Source: Microglena sp. YARC
Taxonomy: Eukaryota > Chlorophyta > Chlorophyceae > Chlamydomonadales > Chlamydomonadaceae
Direction: 5' to 3'
Length of the DNA stretch: 64,000 nt
Assembly: GCA_022414725.1 (NCBI GenBank)
Contig: JAJSRW010000068.1
Span: forward strand, 1-64,000
Below, piece by piece: positions 32,238 through 42,420 of this stretch. A model generated the notes under the pieces. The model searched no databases and had not been told where the DNA came from. It saw only the letters and a program-made list of their open reading frames with translations. How positions within the stretch are numbered: position 1 is the stretch's first letter; the number at the start of each line of letters is the position of its first letter. Position numbers and translations under genes: made by a program.

Positions 32238-33264
32238 CCTGGACATCGGTGGAGATACCCCGTCTTCGTCTGCTCGCGTCCTTGACGTCGCTAACCTTTC
32301 TCCGGTGTTTGAGGCTCTGCCTGCATACCGGAGGTTGCCAAGCCGACCAAGCTCCCTGCTGATGTCTACGTCGTCTTTGCCCCCTTTGCTCTGCCCAGCC
32401 GACGGTCGGCTCCTGGCAGGAGCTTGCGCTCTAGTGGCTCTGTGCTACCTTCTGGAGAAATTTTTCGATCAAACTGGCGGATCGCCGGCACTGCCGTAGG
32501 ATTCGCCAGAGGAGGACGACCTACGCGTCTGGACCTGGAGATTCTGGAGGTGGTAGGAAGCAGGGGGGTATGGTCAGCACCACTACGGGTGCTGCTCCCT
32601 CTACCCCCCAACCGGGTGAGTCGAGCGATAGAGGGGGGGACTTGAGATTGACTGATCATCGACGGCGGGATATTAGGACCTTTACATGCCTCGGCTCTGC
32701 TCTTCGCATCCTAGCGATAAATGTTCGAATTCTGCCCTTGCGATTTGCGATTTTCTGCCATTGGTGCGATTTTCTGCACCAGGTGCGACTTGCTGCACTG
32801 TCATTCTCGTCTCCTTTTTTCCCATACCTCAAATCTCGACTTCGACCTAACGCTTCCCCACCTTCTGTGATCCCAGGTCTCGCAGCGCCGGACTTCGCCC
32901 ATGCTACAGGCCGCAGTGGACGCCGTCCTGGCCCTAGTCCAGCGGCCGTGGAGGATCTTTGGCATGATATCTTGGTGGATATTTTTCTCTCTTAGGCTCC
33001 TTGTGACCCCTGGGTGCGTTCCGTGGTTCGTCAGAGGTTACTACTTTGTCTTCCCGTGCCCCTGGTTCCCCCCTTAGGTGTATGCCTTAGCTACGTGAGT
33101 TTGGGTTCAAGTGTTTGAGTTCTGATAGGCTTAGGAATTTTTAGTTAAGTGGTATAGAGGCATGGTTGATCTCGATTAGTTGGGGCATGCATGAGTTGTT
33201 GATGATGACACTGCTCAGCATGGTGCTAGTGTGTTATCTTTGCAATCGCGTGTTCATCTAGGGA

Positions 33265-33430
33265 GACAAGACTCCTTCGGAGCTTTTCTTTGGGGTTGCA
33301 CCTGATGTGTCGTTGTTGCGTTTGTTTGGTTGCCCTTGCTATGTAATCTTAGTATTGGGCAGTCACGCAACAAGCTAGTTAGAAAGGCATTATTTGGTAG
33401 ACTGGTTGGGTATTCCCTGGTGAGTAAGGG
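33265..33430 (+). pseudogene. Copia integrase C-terminal remnant in element A
   Basis: The translation DKTPSELFFGVAPDVSLLRL, FGCPCYV followed, after a frameshift, by ALFGRLVGYSLVSKGYCIWV aligns with KTPYELFYQRVPEVSHLRVF and GRLVGYSVVSKAYQVWI of element B. Frameshifts and an in-frame stop show decay. The integrase core (D,D,E region) that should precede it is absent, suggesting an internal deletion near 33.0-33.2 kb. Confidence 0.65.
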
Positions 33431-35548
33431 TTATTGTATTTGGGTTTCCAATGTTGCGCCAGTTAGTAGTGAGTAGTGATGTACTCTCTATCTCCAGTTC
33501 AGTTCTAAACTGTCTTTCTGGGTTCTCCCTTTAGTATGGGTCCCCGTGCCCGCTTGCATCCCTCCTGTCATCAAACGGTGATATGTAATGTGTTACCGGT
33601 AATTCCCTACGCCCTTTAACAACCCCAATTGTTGTTGGCTGGCCTGGCTGGATGTATCATTGTTGCATTCTAGACCAGGGCCTGATCTTGCTGTATTGTG
33701 TGTGAAGTTTTAGGCGGGGGGGAGTTGGATATCCAACTATAATCTTAGCCGAATCTCAGGGGGTCGCCAGGCCCTCCTCTGTGCCACGTTTTAGCGGTGA
33801 AGCTTTAGGATTTAGACAGCCTTCGATCATAGTGGTACCTGGATCAGGTCCATTGACTAATAGTCGCCAACCTCCGACCACCTCGGATGGCTCGCGGGTG
33901 TCGATAATTCCGACGCCTCCTGTCGTCCCTGGTGGATTACTCGGGTCAAGCCCATGTGATGATGTAGCCGTTGCTGAATGGGTAAGTGATGATCTTGAAC
34001 ACTGGTCTAGCTTGATACTGCGTATGGCTGGGGTGTTACAGTCAACCCAGGATTCATTGTTTTAGGTGCTGCTGGTTCTCATACGTAGGTTAACATGGCC
34101 CTATGTGTGAGTGCCTATTCCTCAGCACCTCCTAGACTGACTTATAGGGTAGTCAAGAGTGGTGGAGCGTTACGACGCTTTGTTTAGGCAGCTTCCTTTC
34201 AGCTGTCTTTCTTGTTTTTGGTGGGAGGTGGTACTTAATTCAGACCACCGTTATAGCGTCTTGATGGTTACTGACTCTTAGTTCCATAGGCAGATGGTTC
34301 GTTCGGTGGAGCTCATCATAGATTAGCTATTTCTTTTTACTCCACACTGTTTTTAGATCACCAGCCCCTCATGTGATTGGAATTTTTTGTGGAGTGTAGT
34401 AGTTGTTTCCCTTCGGATTTTACTGTGAATTGGTGGGCTGGGTAATCTTGCAGTTGTACTTGCAGATGTACCGCCGCTCACCTCTTTCTTGTTTTCCGAG
34501 TGTTTTTCAAGCGCCCTTTCAGTCCATCCTTTGCAGTAAATTCTTTGAAGTCCTTTTAATGCGTTTACTATTTTTCAGGTGGACAATAGGTTTTATGTAC
34601 TATGGTTGTACATCTACCCTTCTATTGTTCATTGAACTGTGTTTCCTTTGTTGGTTACAAGTTTCTTGAAAATTTTAACTTCGCATCCTTTGGATTTTTT
34701 CAGTTGCTGCAGGTTTGGTTTGCTTTAGTTAGGCGCTTGGTCTGTCTTGAGTGCACGAGTTCTTTGCGGTGCGATACCCACCTCTTAGACTGTTTTTCGT
34801 TAGTGCCGTAGCTGGGGATTTATGATAATTAACTTTCATAAATCTTCTTACTTCCATCTTTGGGTAAGAAACCAGTTCATCATGGTTTTTTCATCCCAAC
34901 CTAGTCATGAATTCTATGCTAAGAATAGTTTTTAAGGTAGTGGATTTTTCCATCGACTTTTTTTTTTCCATCGTAGTCTTTAGTGTCCTCTTGTCTGCGT
35001 CCTTTAGGCTTTGATTCTCTCGTGTGCTGCGCTCACACGATATTTCAATCCGTCTCTTTGGTTATCATTGATTGGCGTTAGGTTCCTATTCCCGGATCGG
35101 GTTTTCTATACCGTTGTTCCCCAACTTTGATATACGATTTTTTTCAGTCTTCTCTTTAGGTTTAAGTTCTCGATTCTTTCAGTCACCGTTGTTCCCCTTC
35201 CTTTGGTATTAGGATTGATTTCTGTTTGGCCTCCCTGTGATTTTCTGGTTTGGTGCCTACTATTCTGGATGAATAGTATTTTTGCGCTTACCATGGATGG
35301 TTACATTTCCATTTTGGTCTCAGCTCAGCTCGGTATGACCCAAGTTTTTTGCTGCTACTTTTTCGGAGTACTACAGTGGTTTTTGGTTCATCCTTTCTCA
35401 TCCTTTCATTTTAGACAAGGCTTTCTTCTGGTTTCCTGTTTTTCCGCCGTTCCTTAAATATTTTTGTTTGCTACCAGTTTATGGTTCTATGTCCCCAGTG
35501 CCATAGGTGGAGTACTAGTATTGTATGTCACCTGCGTCATAGGTGGAG

Positions 35549-35844
35549 TATCAGCATGAATAGCGGTGCTCTCGCTTGTTTTATGTCTTGGTGACTCCTT
35601 GTGTACTCCCTTAGAACTATCGGTCCTGACAGTACTATGTCAGCTTCCTGTTGACTGCGTCATCGGTTCTTCTGACACGCGCTGTCTAGCCTGTACCCTG
35701 ATCAGGTTCCAGGCTACCGCCCCCTTTCCTCCACTGGTGCCCCTTAATGGGTCTCTTGCTTGTAACTTATTCTTGTCTCCGCATTTATAGATTGGCGTGC
35801 TGCACACACAAAGTCCACTCTCCGGAGTGTTATCCAAGCTGATA
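35549..35844 (+). repeat. 3' LTR of element A
   Basis: 296 bp, same TATCAGC...GCTGATA ends as the 5' LTR, followed by the target duplication ATATC at 35845-35849. It is preceded by AGGTGGAG, the presumed polypurine tract. Confidence 0.9.
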
Positions 35845-35977
35845 ATATCATACATAGTGCATCATATAATAGTGTATATAAATGGTAAACTTAGCCTAGT
35901 CAGACTGCCGACATCATATGATATGATATGATGACATGATACGATATTGTATCATATTGCCGTTCCCTAAATACAGT

Positions 35978-36920
35978 GCATTCTATCTAAAGGTACGCTT
36001 TAGGTAGACCACACATGCTGCCTAGCGATTGTGATGAGTAAATTTGCACTCCCTGGAGGAAAAAGGGAGCCCAGCAAAGGGACTCAAATACACACTATAT
36101 TATAAAAAACAGTGGGTACTTCCATCCTTAGCACGACCTTAACCAGCTGAGTCACACTGCTTTCTTTCCACTACAAGCAGCAGCTTCTAGGCAGCTTCCA
36201 TGGCTGGCTATCCAGCTATCCAGCTAAAACAAGCCAGTGCTCCTTGAAGGGACGTAACCCAACGGCTGGGTCAGGTAGCTGCATAGAAGATACTATACAT
36301 TTTCGTGTGTGATCAATGTTACAAAAACAATCCGCGGATTCTGAGTTGCCAACTGTGGGAGCCAGGTGTAGACTGTGGAAGGATACACTCAATGCGCCCT
36401 TCCCCATGTGCACAACAGCAGCTCTTAGGCTGCTAGCAATGCACGTCCCAAGCGCCGCCAGGGTTTTTCCTAAGGAATTACAATACTTCAAGACTAGAAT
36501 CATGTGGTGCTATTGTTGGCCAGATCTTGTCACAACACTTGAGATTGTGGTGCTATTGTTGGTCCTGCTCCAGCCTCTAACAATAGCACCAGTTTTAAAA
36601 GTGTGACCTAGCCAACACAAAGTGTAACAAACCAGAACTTTCAATTCGGAGAGCGGACATGGCACATGCTATCTGGGCTTGAACTGCCCTCGGTTAGACT
36701 AACAACAAACAGTTCGTCATTTAGTACCCCAGAAAAACAGTCTGCTAGTCAGCCCCAAAAGTAACCAATCAGTCTGCCAAACACCTGCAGGTGCATTTGT
36801 TAGCTTACCAAAAAACCACCCAGCCAGCCAGCTAGTCAGTTAGGGCCCTCTAGATTTCTTAGTAGCCCTGATACGCCACGAGCTATAGAACCGTGGAAGC
36901 AAGCTAAGACAAGGCGAAGC
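35978..36920. other. No clear gene; weak kinase-like ORF on minus strand
   Basis: A minus-strand frame (36503-36216) contains MILVLKYCNSLGKTLAALG, faintly like the kinase hinge ILEYCDWGCLSKAI seen at 56.4 kb; the rest of the frame is not recognised. An AGCAGCTTCTAGGCAGCTTCC copy is at 36177-36198. Other sequence to 36.9 kb appears unique. Confidence in any gene here is low. Confidence 0.25.
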
Positions 36921-36921
36921 T

Positions 36922-37320
36922 ATGGAGGCGACCAAGGTCGAAGCTCGCTTTGGAAGCAAAGCAGGCAAAAGTCATAGCGAAGCAAAGCAATCTCAGTCAA
37001 TGCGAAGCTGTGGAAGCAAGGGAAGTCGAAGGGAACTGTCAACTGTGGGGGCAGAGCAATCAAAGTCGAAGCGAAATCTCTCACACCTTATCTCTCTGTT
37101 CGCGCTTCTTCTTTCCATCGACGACATCCTCAATAGTCAGGTCGACGTCCACATCGTCGTCCATAGGGGCAGGGCTTGGCAAGGGGGCAGGGCCAGGGCG
37201 GGATCCCCCAATGACGATGCCCCATTTTGCTGAGCCAATTGGAGATGGTCTTATACTTTCTGACAGGAAGCGTTTTCTGGCGCTTGTGACTTGCGCTCAT
37301 GGCGTCAGTTGAGGTCAAAA
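36922..37320 (-). CDS. Hypothetical: possible N-terminal exon
   Basis: On the minus strand an ATG at 37300 opens MSASHKRQKTLPVRKY, KTISNWLSKMGHRHWG, which has the basic, helix-like look of transposase N-terminal or HTH segments; it stops at 37130. On the plus strand two overlapping frames are made of GAAGCAAAG-type repeats (36920-37060) and are less convincing. A block of GTGCGATTT/AAATCGCAC motifs follows at 37.4-37.6 kb and could be a transposon end. No function is assigned. Confidence 0.25.
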
Positions 37321-37848
37321 AGGGCCGCGGTGTTTGAACACCGGGGCTCTTCCAGAAGACTCCTTCCTTGCCCTAACTTGCAGTCAGAGACTACCTCTCT
37401 GCTTGCAGCCCTAACTGACTTTGGTACTGATGCATAGTGCGATGACTAAGGGGAGGCAGACGCGAAACTAGAGATGCACAGTGCGATTTCACCCAGGGCC
37501 TTGCCGTCAAACTAGAGATTTGGGGTGCGATGAGCAAGGGCCCAAAACAACCTGAAATCGCACCAGGCCAAAACGGACAAGTCTAAAAATCGCACTTACC
37601 GCTGAATCGCACCCTAAGAAAAACCCGGCGCTCGCCGCCGCCAAAAGGAACTGGTCCAAGTGGGGATGGGAATACTGAGACGCCAGGTGAAACAGGCGAA
37701 GGAGAATCCGAGCTTTTCTTCGATTAGCTACTGTAAATATTATTGCGATTTCCTGAATGGCGTGCATGAAGGTCAAAAGCGTGCAGTAGTCTTAGATATG
37801 TCCCCTCTACATGCCCCCAAAATATGAATTGTTTTTGTCAAACTTTTG
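37321..37848. other. Inverted GTGCGAT/ATCGCAC motifs, no gene seen
   Basis: GCACAGTGCGATTTCACC (37470-37487), GGTGCGATGAGCAAGGGC (37523-37540), AAATCGCACCAGG and GAATCGCACCCTAAG (37545-37620) are short repeats in both orientations. They may be subterminal repeats of an unidentified DNA transposon. No open frame of note. Confidence 0.35.
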
Positions 37849-37936
37849 CTGAAAAATCATACGATACCATGATGTTATATGATATCATATGGTATCATAG
37901 ATCCCGGGAAGAAATTATGTGATTTGCCGGACCCTA
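37849..37936. mobile_element. Truncated MITE of the ATATCATATGAT family
   Basis: AAAAATCATACGATACCATG, ATATGATATCATATGGTATC and the right end GTGATTTGCCGGACCCTA match the family. The left terminal TAGGGAnCGGCA is not found. Confidence 0.55.
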
Positions 37937-38125
37937 GCCATTGTTGATGATGAGTAATGCCTGATACTGACACAGTCATTACTAATGATGAGTCATGCCT
38001 GATACTGACACAGCCATTAATGATGATGAGTCATGCCTGATACTGACACAGTCATTACTAATGATGAGTCATGCCTGATACTGACACAGCCATTACTGAT
38101 GATGAGTCATGCCTGATACTGACAA
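37937..38125. repeat. ~37 bp tandem repeat (GATGAGTCATGCCTGATACTG)
   Basis: Five units of TGATGATGAGTCATGCCTGA plus TACTGACACAGCCATTA, with CAGTCATTACTAA and CAGCCATTAATGA variants. Confidence 0.8.
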
Positions 38126-39096
38126 AGAAGTGATTGACGATCAGAACTGCCTGAGACGTTATGCCTCCTTGATTGATGCGTACTGCTCGAGACGGACACA
38201 GCATGTACTGCATGCCACTCAAGCTGTACTGCCTGGCAGGACGTACTTCGCACACGCCAGCAGAGAGTCTGTACTGCCTGGCAGGACGTACTTCGCACAA
38301 GCCAGAAGAGAGTCGTACTGCATGGCAGGTCGTACTTTGCACAAGCCAGCAGAGAGTCTGTACTACCTGGCAGGAAGTACTTTGCATAAGCCAGCAGACA
38401 GTCTGTTGTTCCCAAGATTCTGTACTGTGCCCAAGCCAGCAGGCAGTTTGTACTGCCTTACAGACAGTACTCTACCAAAGCCAGCGGAGCCAAGCCTGTT
38501 GTCTATTATGCTCAAGTCTGTACAGCCTGACAGTCTGTAATTTACCAAAGCCAGCGGAACCAAGCCAGCCATCTATACTATGCCCAAGTCTATGCAGCCT
38601 GACAGTCTGTACTTTACCAAAGCCAGCGGAGCCAAGCCAGCTGTCTATACTATGCCCAAGTCTGTACAGCCTGACAGTCTGTACTTTATCAAAGCCAGCG
38701 GAGCCAAGCCGTCTATACTATGCCCAATCCAAATCAACAGAGCCAAGTCAGTAGAGCCAAGCCAGAGCCAAGCCAGCAGAGGCAAGCCAGAGCCAAGTCA
38801 GCAGAGAGCCAAGCCACAGAGCCAAGTCAGCAGAGCCAAGCCAGAGCTAAGTCAGAGCCAAGTCAACAGGGCCAAGTCAGCAGAGCCAAGTCAGTAGAGG
38901 CAAGCCAGAGCCAAGTCAGAAGAGCTAAGTCAGAGCCAAGTCAGCAGAGCCAAGTCAGCAGAGCTAAGTCAGAGCCAAGTCAGCAGAGCCAAGTCAGCAG
39001 AGCTAAGTCAGAGCCAAGTCAGCAGAGCCAAGTCAGAAGAGCTAAGTCAGAGCCAAGTCAGCAGAGCCAAGTCAGCAGAGCCAAGTCACTATTATA
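38126..39096. repeat. Two successive minisatellites (GCCAGCnGAGnCAAG type)
   Basis: 38200-38720: units with TGTACTGCCTGGCAGGACGT and ACTTTGCACAAGCCAGCAGA, then CAGCCTGACAGTCTGTACTT and ACCAAAGCCAGCGGAGCCAA, period ~60-80 bp. 38720-39090: a simpler GCCAAGTCAGCAGAGCTAAG array, which could be read as S-Q-x-S-R-A-K repeats but has no initiation or homology evidence. The second array looks like an amplified sub-unit of the first. Confidence 0.7.
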
Positions 39097-39510
39097 ACTG
39101 ACCCACACATCGCTTTGAAATGCTTTAGGATGAGGAGGGTGCTAGACTGCTGCCTATCGACATTAGAACTCAGCCACACACCCGCCTCGTGGGATACCCT
39201 GGGGTGAGCAGCACACCAACCGTACACAACACCATCCCACACCACACTACACCGTACGCCACACCATCCCACACCACACTAAACCGCACACAACACCATC
39301 ACCCCGCCTCGTGGGATACCCTGGGATGAGGAGAGTGCTAGACTGCTATTGGTGGTAGGCTAAGTGAAAGCAACGGGGCTGGCCCCCTCAACCTCACGCA
39401 TCGTAAGAAGGCATACTGTTTATGTATTTATTTGCTGCACTGCTGCCCACCGGCATTAGAACTGACCCACGCCCCCACCCTGACGTGAGATACTCGTGGA
39501 TGAAGAGAGC
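39097..39510. other. Unique sequence with short CACACCATCC repeats
   Basis: CCCGCCTCGTGGGATACCCTGGG occurs at ~39182 and ~39303 with GATGAGGAG-GTGCTAGACTGCT near 39130 and 39327, i.e. a partial ~180 bp tandem duplication; ACACCATCCCACACCACACTA is repeated between them. A third weaker version (GAGATACTCGTGGATGAAGAG, GCTAAACTG) is at ~39486-39518. No gene is recognised. Confidence 0.45.
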
Positions 39511-39539
39511 GCTAAACTGTTCTGGGTGTTCGCGTAACT

Positions 39540-39850
39540 ACCTGAGAATGCATTCTCGCCGCTGTGTTAGCTTTGAACTCGGCCTTCAACTCAATGCGCA
39601 GCTCGTTCTCAACGCGATTGAGGATGGCCACTGCTTCCCGAGCCAGGGGTCGATTTTTGGAGGGGAAGTAGTAGCCCGGGAGTGAGTGAGTGAGTTTTGC
39701 TACCGTAGAATGTATTCTCGCCGCTATTGGATCTGAATTCGGCCTTCAACTCAATGTGCAGCTCGTTCTCAACGCGATTGAGGATGGCCACTGCTTCCCG
39801 AGCCAGCGGCCGATGTTGGGGGTTCCGGGAAGGGAGGTGGTTGCCAGTGA
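39540..39850 (-). repeat. Two copies of the kinase C-terminal exon (minus)
   Basis: Both copies read on the minus strand as R-P-L-A-R-E-A-V-A-I-L-N-R-V-E-N-E-L with GTTGAAGGCCGA and AGCGGCGAGAA-type continuation, preceded by GGGCTACTACTTCCC or GGCAACCACCTCCC. Copy boundaries are about 39540-39690 and 39693-39850. CACTCACTCACTC lies between them, the seed of the long microsatellite further on. Confidence 0.65.
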
Positions 39851-39941
39851 TTGAGCGAGTTCAAAGCCAATAGCGGCGAGAAAGCATTCTCCGGTAGCAA
39901 CTCTCACTCAATTACTCCCGGGCAACTACCTCCCATCCCAG

Positions 39942-40124
39942 AACCCCCAAAATCGACCACTGGCTCGGGAGGCAGTGGCCATCCTCGATCGCGTTCAGAA
40001 CGAGGTGCGCGTTGAGTTGAAGGCCAAGTTCAAAGCCAATAGCGGCATAGCTTTTATTTTCAGCTACCAGCGGCAGCTTCTATCTAGCTCCCCGAGACTG
40101 ACACTGGGCCGAACCCAGAGATGA
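39942..40124 (+). pseudogene. Inverted copy of the kinase C-terminal exon, intact frame
   Basis: On the plus strand, opposite to its neighbours: an acceptor CTCCCATCCCAG|AAC then 60 codons to TGA. The frame reads NPQNRPLAREAVAILDRV, LKAKFKANSGIAFIFSY, QRQLLSSSPR. It joins the NPxxRP motif of kinase subdomain XI to the YEQQLL motif seen as scattered fragments elsewhere, so it defines the kinase C-terminus. Being inverted, it cannot belong to the minus-strand transcript. Confidence 0.6.
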
Positions 40125-40479
40125 ACGGAGCGCTGGAAAGCTGACAATATCAGCTTCCAGGTGCACAAGGTTGTTTATGTTTTGGATGAAGAGAGAGCCC
40201 GAGGAGCTGCGTAGCAGCTGCTCCTCGTAGCTGAAAATAAGAGCTATGCCGATATTGGCTTTGAACTCAGCCTTCAACTCAACGCGCAGCTCCCGAGCCA
40301 GTGGCCAATTTTTGGGGTGGGATGGGAGGCAGCTGTCCGGGAGTAAGTGAGTGGGAGTTGGAGAAAGCATTATCGCCACTATTGGCTTTGAACTCGGCCT
40401 TCAACTCAATGCGCAGCTCGTTCTCAACGCGATTGAGGATGGCCACTGCTTCCCGAGCCAGCGGCCGATTTTTGGGGTT
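40080..40479 (-). CDS. Protein kinase C-terminal exon (subdomain XI) with tandem copy
   Basis: The acceptor TACCTCCCTTACCAG|AAC at 40480/40479 continues exactly from the CIAQ end of the 43.69 kb exon to give C-I-A-Q-N-P-K-N-R-P, the CW-x-x-x-P-x-x-RP motif of kinase subdomain XI. The frame continues LAREAVAILNRVENEL, RIELKAEFKANSG. A second, diverged copy (about 40345-40130) lacks the acceptor AG but ends SYEEQLLRSSSGSLF, NINNLVHLEAD and stops at 40080. Which copy provides the real C-terminus is unclear. Directly upstream on this strand lies the 600 bp (CACT)n tract, so the acceptor has no normal pyrimidine tract. Confidence 0.6.
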
Positions 40480-40499
40480 CTGGTAAGGGAGGTAGTTGC

Positions 40500-41102
40500 C
40501 ACTGAGTGAGTGAGTGAGTGAGTGAGTGAGTGAGTGAGTGAGTGAGTGAGTGAGTGAGTGAGTGAGTGAGTGAGTGAGTGTGTAAGTGAGTGAGTGAGTG
40601 AGTGAGTGAGTGAGTGAGTGAGTGAGTAAGTGAGTGAGAGTGAGTGAGTGAGTGAGTGAGTGAGTGAGTGAGTGAGTGAGTGAGTGAGTGAGTGAGTGAG
40701 TAAGTAAGAGAGAGAGTGAGTGAGTGAGTGAGTGAGTGAGTGAGTGAGTGAGTGAGTGAGAGTGAGTGAGTGAGTGAGTGAGTGAGTGAGTGAGTGAGTG
40801 AGAGTGAGTGAGTGAGTGAGTGAGTGAGTGAGTGAGTGAGTGAGTGAGTGAGTGAGTGAGTGAGAGTGAGTGAGTGAGTGAGTGAGTGAGTGAGTGAGTG
40901 AGAGTGAGTGAGTGAGTGAGTGAGTGAGTGAGTGAGTGAGTGAGAGTGAGTGAGTGAGTGAGTGAGAGTGAGTGAGTGAGTGAGTGAGTGAGTGAGTGAG
41001 TGAGTGAGTGAGTGAGTGAGTGAGTGAGTGAGTGAGTGAGTGACTGTGAGTGAGTGAGTGAGTGAGTGAGTGTGAGTGAGTGAGTGAGTGAGTGAGTGAG
41101 TG
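40500..41102. repeat. 600 bp (GAGT)n microsatellite
   Basis: An almost unbroken GTGA/GAGT tetranucleotide tract with sparse GAGAGT and GTAA variants, ending at GGATTTTGATAG. It abuts the acceptor of the kinase C-terminal exon. Short GAGT tracts beside the other copies of that exon (39.68, 40.34 kb) suggest the tract grew from the intron end. Confidence 0.92.
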
Positions 41103-41210
41103 GATTTTGATAGCTTTCTCTTGCCTGAGCCTAGGTATTGCGGCAGGACCGCTGTTTAACAGTGTAAACCGTTTCATTTGAGTGAGTGTGTAAATGGGTG
41201 ACTCTGAACA

Positions 41211-41394
41211 AGGGTACTTCCAAGGGCGCGCTTTTTTGTGCTGGCGCGCAGCCTTTCTGAGCCCCACTGCGCGTTTCGCAAAGTTTTTTGCACCCCCCTG
41301 TGGGCGCAGCAAGCAATTTTTGCGCTTTTTGCACAGCGCAATTTTTTTAATTTTTGTTAAAGCACTGGCCAATTTGGTCAATGGAAGTACCCTG
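41211..41394. mobile_element. 184 bp MITE with 9 bp target duplication
   Basis: Ends AGGGTACTTCCA / TGGAAGTACCCTG, flanked by CTCTGAACA at 41202-41210 and 41395-41403. Interior GCGCGCTTTTTTGTGCTGG, GGGCGCAGCAAGCAATTTTT and AAAGCACTGGCCAATTTGG match the element at 429-631. A 9 bp target site (or 8 bp if the end base is assigned differently) suits Mutator- or hAT-like transposition. Confidence 0.88.
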
Positions 41395-41403
41395 CTCTGA
41401 ACA

Positions 41404-41510
41404 ATGCGCCCCTCTTCCAACAGCCTCTCAGTATGCTCCCCGATTCTCATGGGTATCACACAAGGTGTGTGTGTGGGGCTGTGTGTGGTGTGTGGGGCTT
41501 GGATATGCGG
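41404..41510. other. Short unique stretch
   Basis: Contains a GTGTGTGGGGCTGTGTGTGG run. Nothing else is seen. Confidence 0.4.
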
Positions 41511-42155
41511 TCAAATTGCTTTCTTGTTTCTTTGGCTCATTAACTTATTGCTTCTTTGTCTCATTACTTTCTTGCTTCTTTGCCTCATTACTTTCTTGCT
41601 TTCTTGCTTCTTTGCCTCATTACTTATTGCTTCTTTGCCTCATTACTTATTGCTTCTTTGTCTCATCACTTTCTTGCTTCTTTGCCTCATTACTTTCTTG
41701 CTTCTTTGCCTCATCAACTTATTGCTTCTTTGTCTCATCAATTTCTTGCTTCTTAGCCTCATTACTTTCTTGCTTCTTTGCCTCATTAACTTATTGCTTC
41801 TTTGCCTCATTACTTTCTTGCTTCTTAGCCTCATTACTTTCTTTCTTCTTTGCCTTATTAACGTATTGCTTCTTTGCCTCATTAACTTATTGCTTCTTTG
41901 TCTCATCACTTTCTTGCTTCTTAGCCTCATTACTTTTTGCTTCTTTGCCTCATTAACTTATTGCTTCTTTGCCTCATTACTTTCTTGCTTCTTCGCCTCA
42001 TTAACTTATTGCTTCTTTGCCTCATTACTTTCTTGCTTCTTAGCCTCATTACTTTTTTGCTTCTTTGCCTCATTACTTTCTTGCTTCTTTGCCTCATTAA
42101 CTTATTGCTTCTTTGCCTCATTACTTTCTTGCTTCTTTGCCTCACTACTTTATAG

Positions 42156-42156
<1 letters not shown>
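41511..42156. repeat. ~26 bp minisatellite (CTTGCTTCTTTGCCTCATTA)
   Basis: Units of CTTGCTTCTTTGCCTCATTACTTT alternate with units ending AACTTATTG; about 25 copies. Open frames of Leu/Phe/Ser or Arg/Lys/Met are repeat translations and not membrane proteins. It ends at a C run (42157-42187). Confidence 0.88.
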
Positions 42157-42189
<33 letters not shown>

Positions 42190-42202
42190 GCGGTGGGGGG
42201 AA

Positions 42203-42327
42203 GCTAGTACCCACAAAGCCAGTACCCGCAAGCCAGATCTCCTCGGGTTTAGGGTTTAGGGGTTTAGGGTTTAGGATATAGGGTGTAGGAGATCTGGCTT
42301 GTGGGTACTGGCTTTGTGGGTACTAGC
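42203..42327. other. 41 bp inverted repeat enclosing TTTAGGG telomeric repeats
   Basis: The left arm 42203-42243 (GCTAGTACCCACAAAGCC through AGATCTCCT) and right arm 42287-42327 are complementary with one mismatch (C/T). The 43 bp loop is GGGTTTAGGGTTTAGG-type plus GGATATAGGGTGT. C/G homopolymers lie directly outside (42157-42187 and ~42331-42345). It can form a long hairpin with a telomeric loop. Confidence 0.85.
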
Positions 42328-42420
42328 ATCCCCCCCCCCCCCCCCGCCCCCTGTGAGTTTGATGATAGTTGGAAGACCCCTCATTCCTCAAACCCCCCCT
42401 TTCTTTGCTTTTGCTTGCAG

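Larger units (their letters stand above)
31579..35844 (+). mobile_element. LTR retrotransposon A (Copia-like, degenerate)
   Basis: 4.27 kb with LTRs 31579-31876 and 35549-35844 flanked by the 5 bp target duplication ATATC. A GGTTATACGG primer-binding candidate follows the left LTR, and a polypurine AGGTGGAG precedes the right LTR; element B has matching sites. The interior holds a short gag-like frame and a frameshifted integrase C-terminal remnant (TPSELFFGVAPDVSLLRLFG), but no complete protease, core integrase or reverse transcriptase, so it is non-autonomous or decayed. From 34.4 kb onward the interior is T-rich and not recognisable. Confidence 0.85.
31531..35969. mobile_element. hAT-like MITE split by LTR retrotransposon A
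   Basis: The left part 31531-31578 (TAGGGACCGGCA through GAGTATGATATC) and the right part 35850-35969 (through TATTGCCGTTCCCTA) form one MITE of the ATATCATATGAT family when the LTR element and one ATATC are removed. A perfect 8 bp target duplication AATACAGT flanks it (31523-31530 and 35970-35977). The order of events is therefore clear: MITE first, LTR element second. Confidence 0.85.

Noticed and set aside
38720..39097. SQxSRAKSEPSQ repeat protein
   Set aside because: A short-unit minisatellite with no start, splice sites or recognisable domain; indels between units change the frame.
40401..41459. 352-codon frame with S-L-T-H repeats
   Set aside because: It is the (CACT)n microsatellite joined by chance to the MITE and the kinase exon in a wrong frame.
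41404..42207. Leu/Phe-rich frame resembling a membrane protein
   Set aside because: Produced by the 26 bp CTTCTTTGCCTCATTA minisatellite; the opposite strand gives an equally long Arg/Lys frame.
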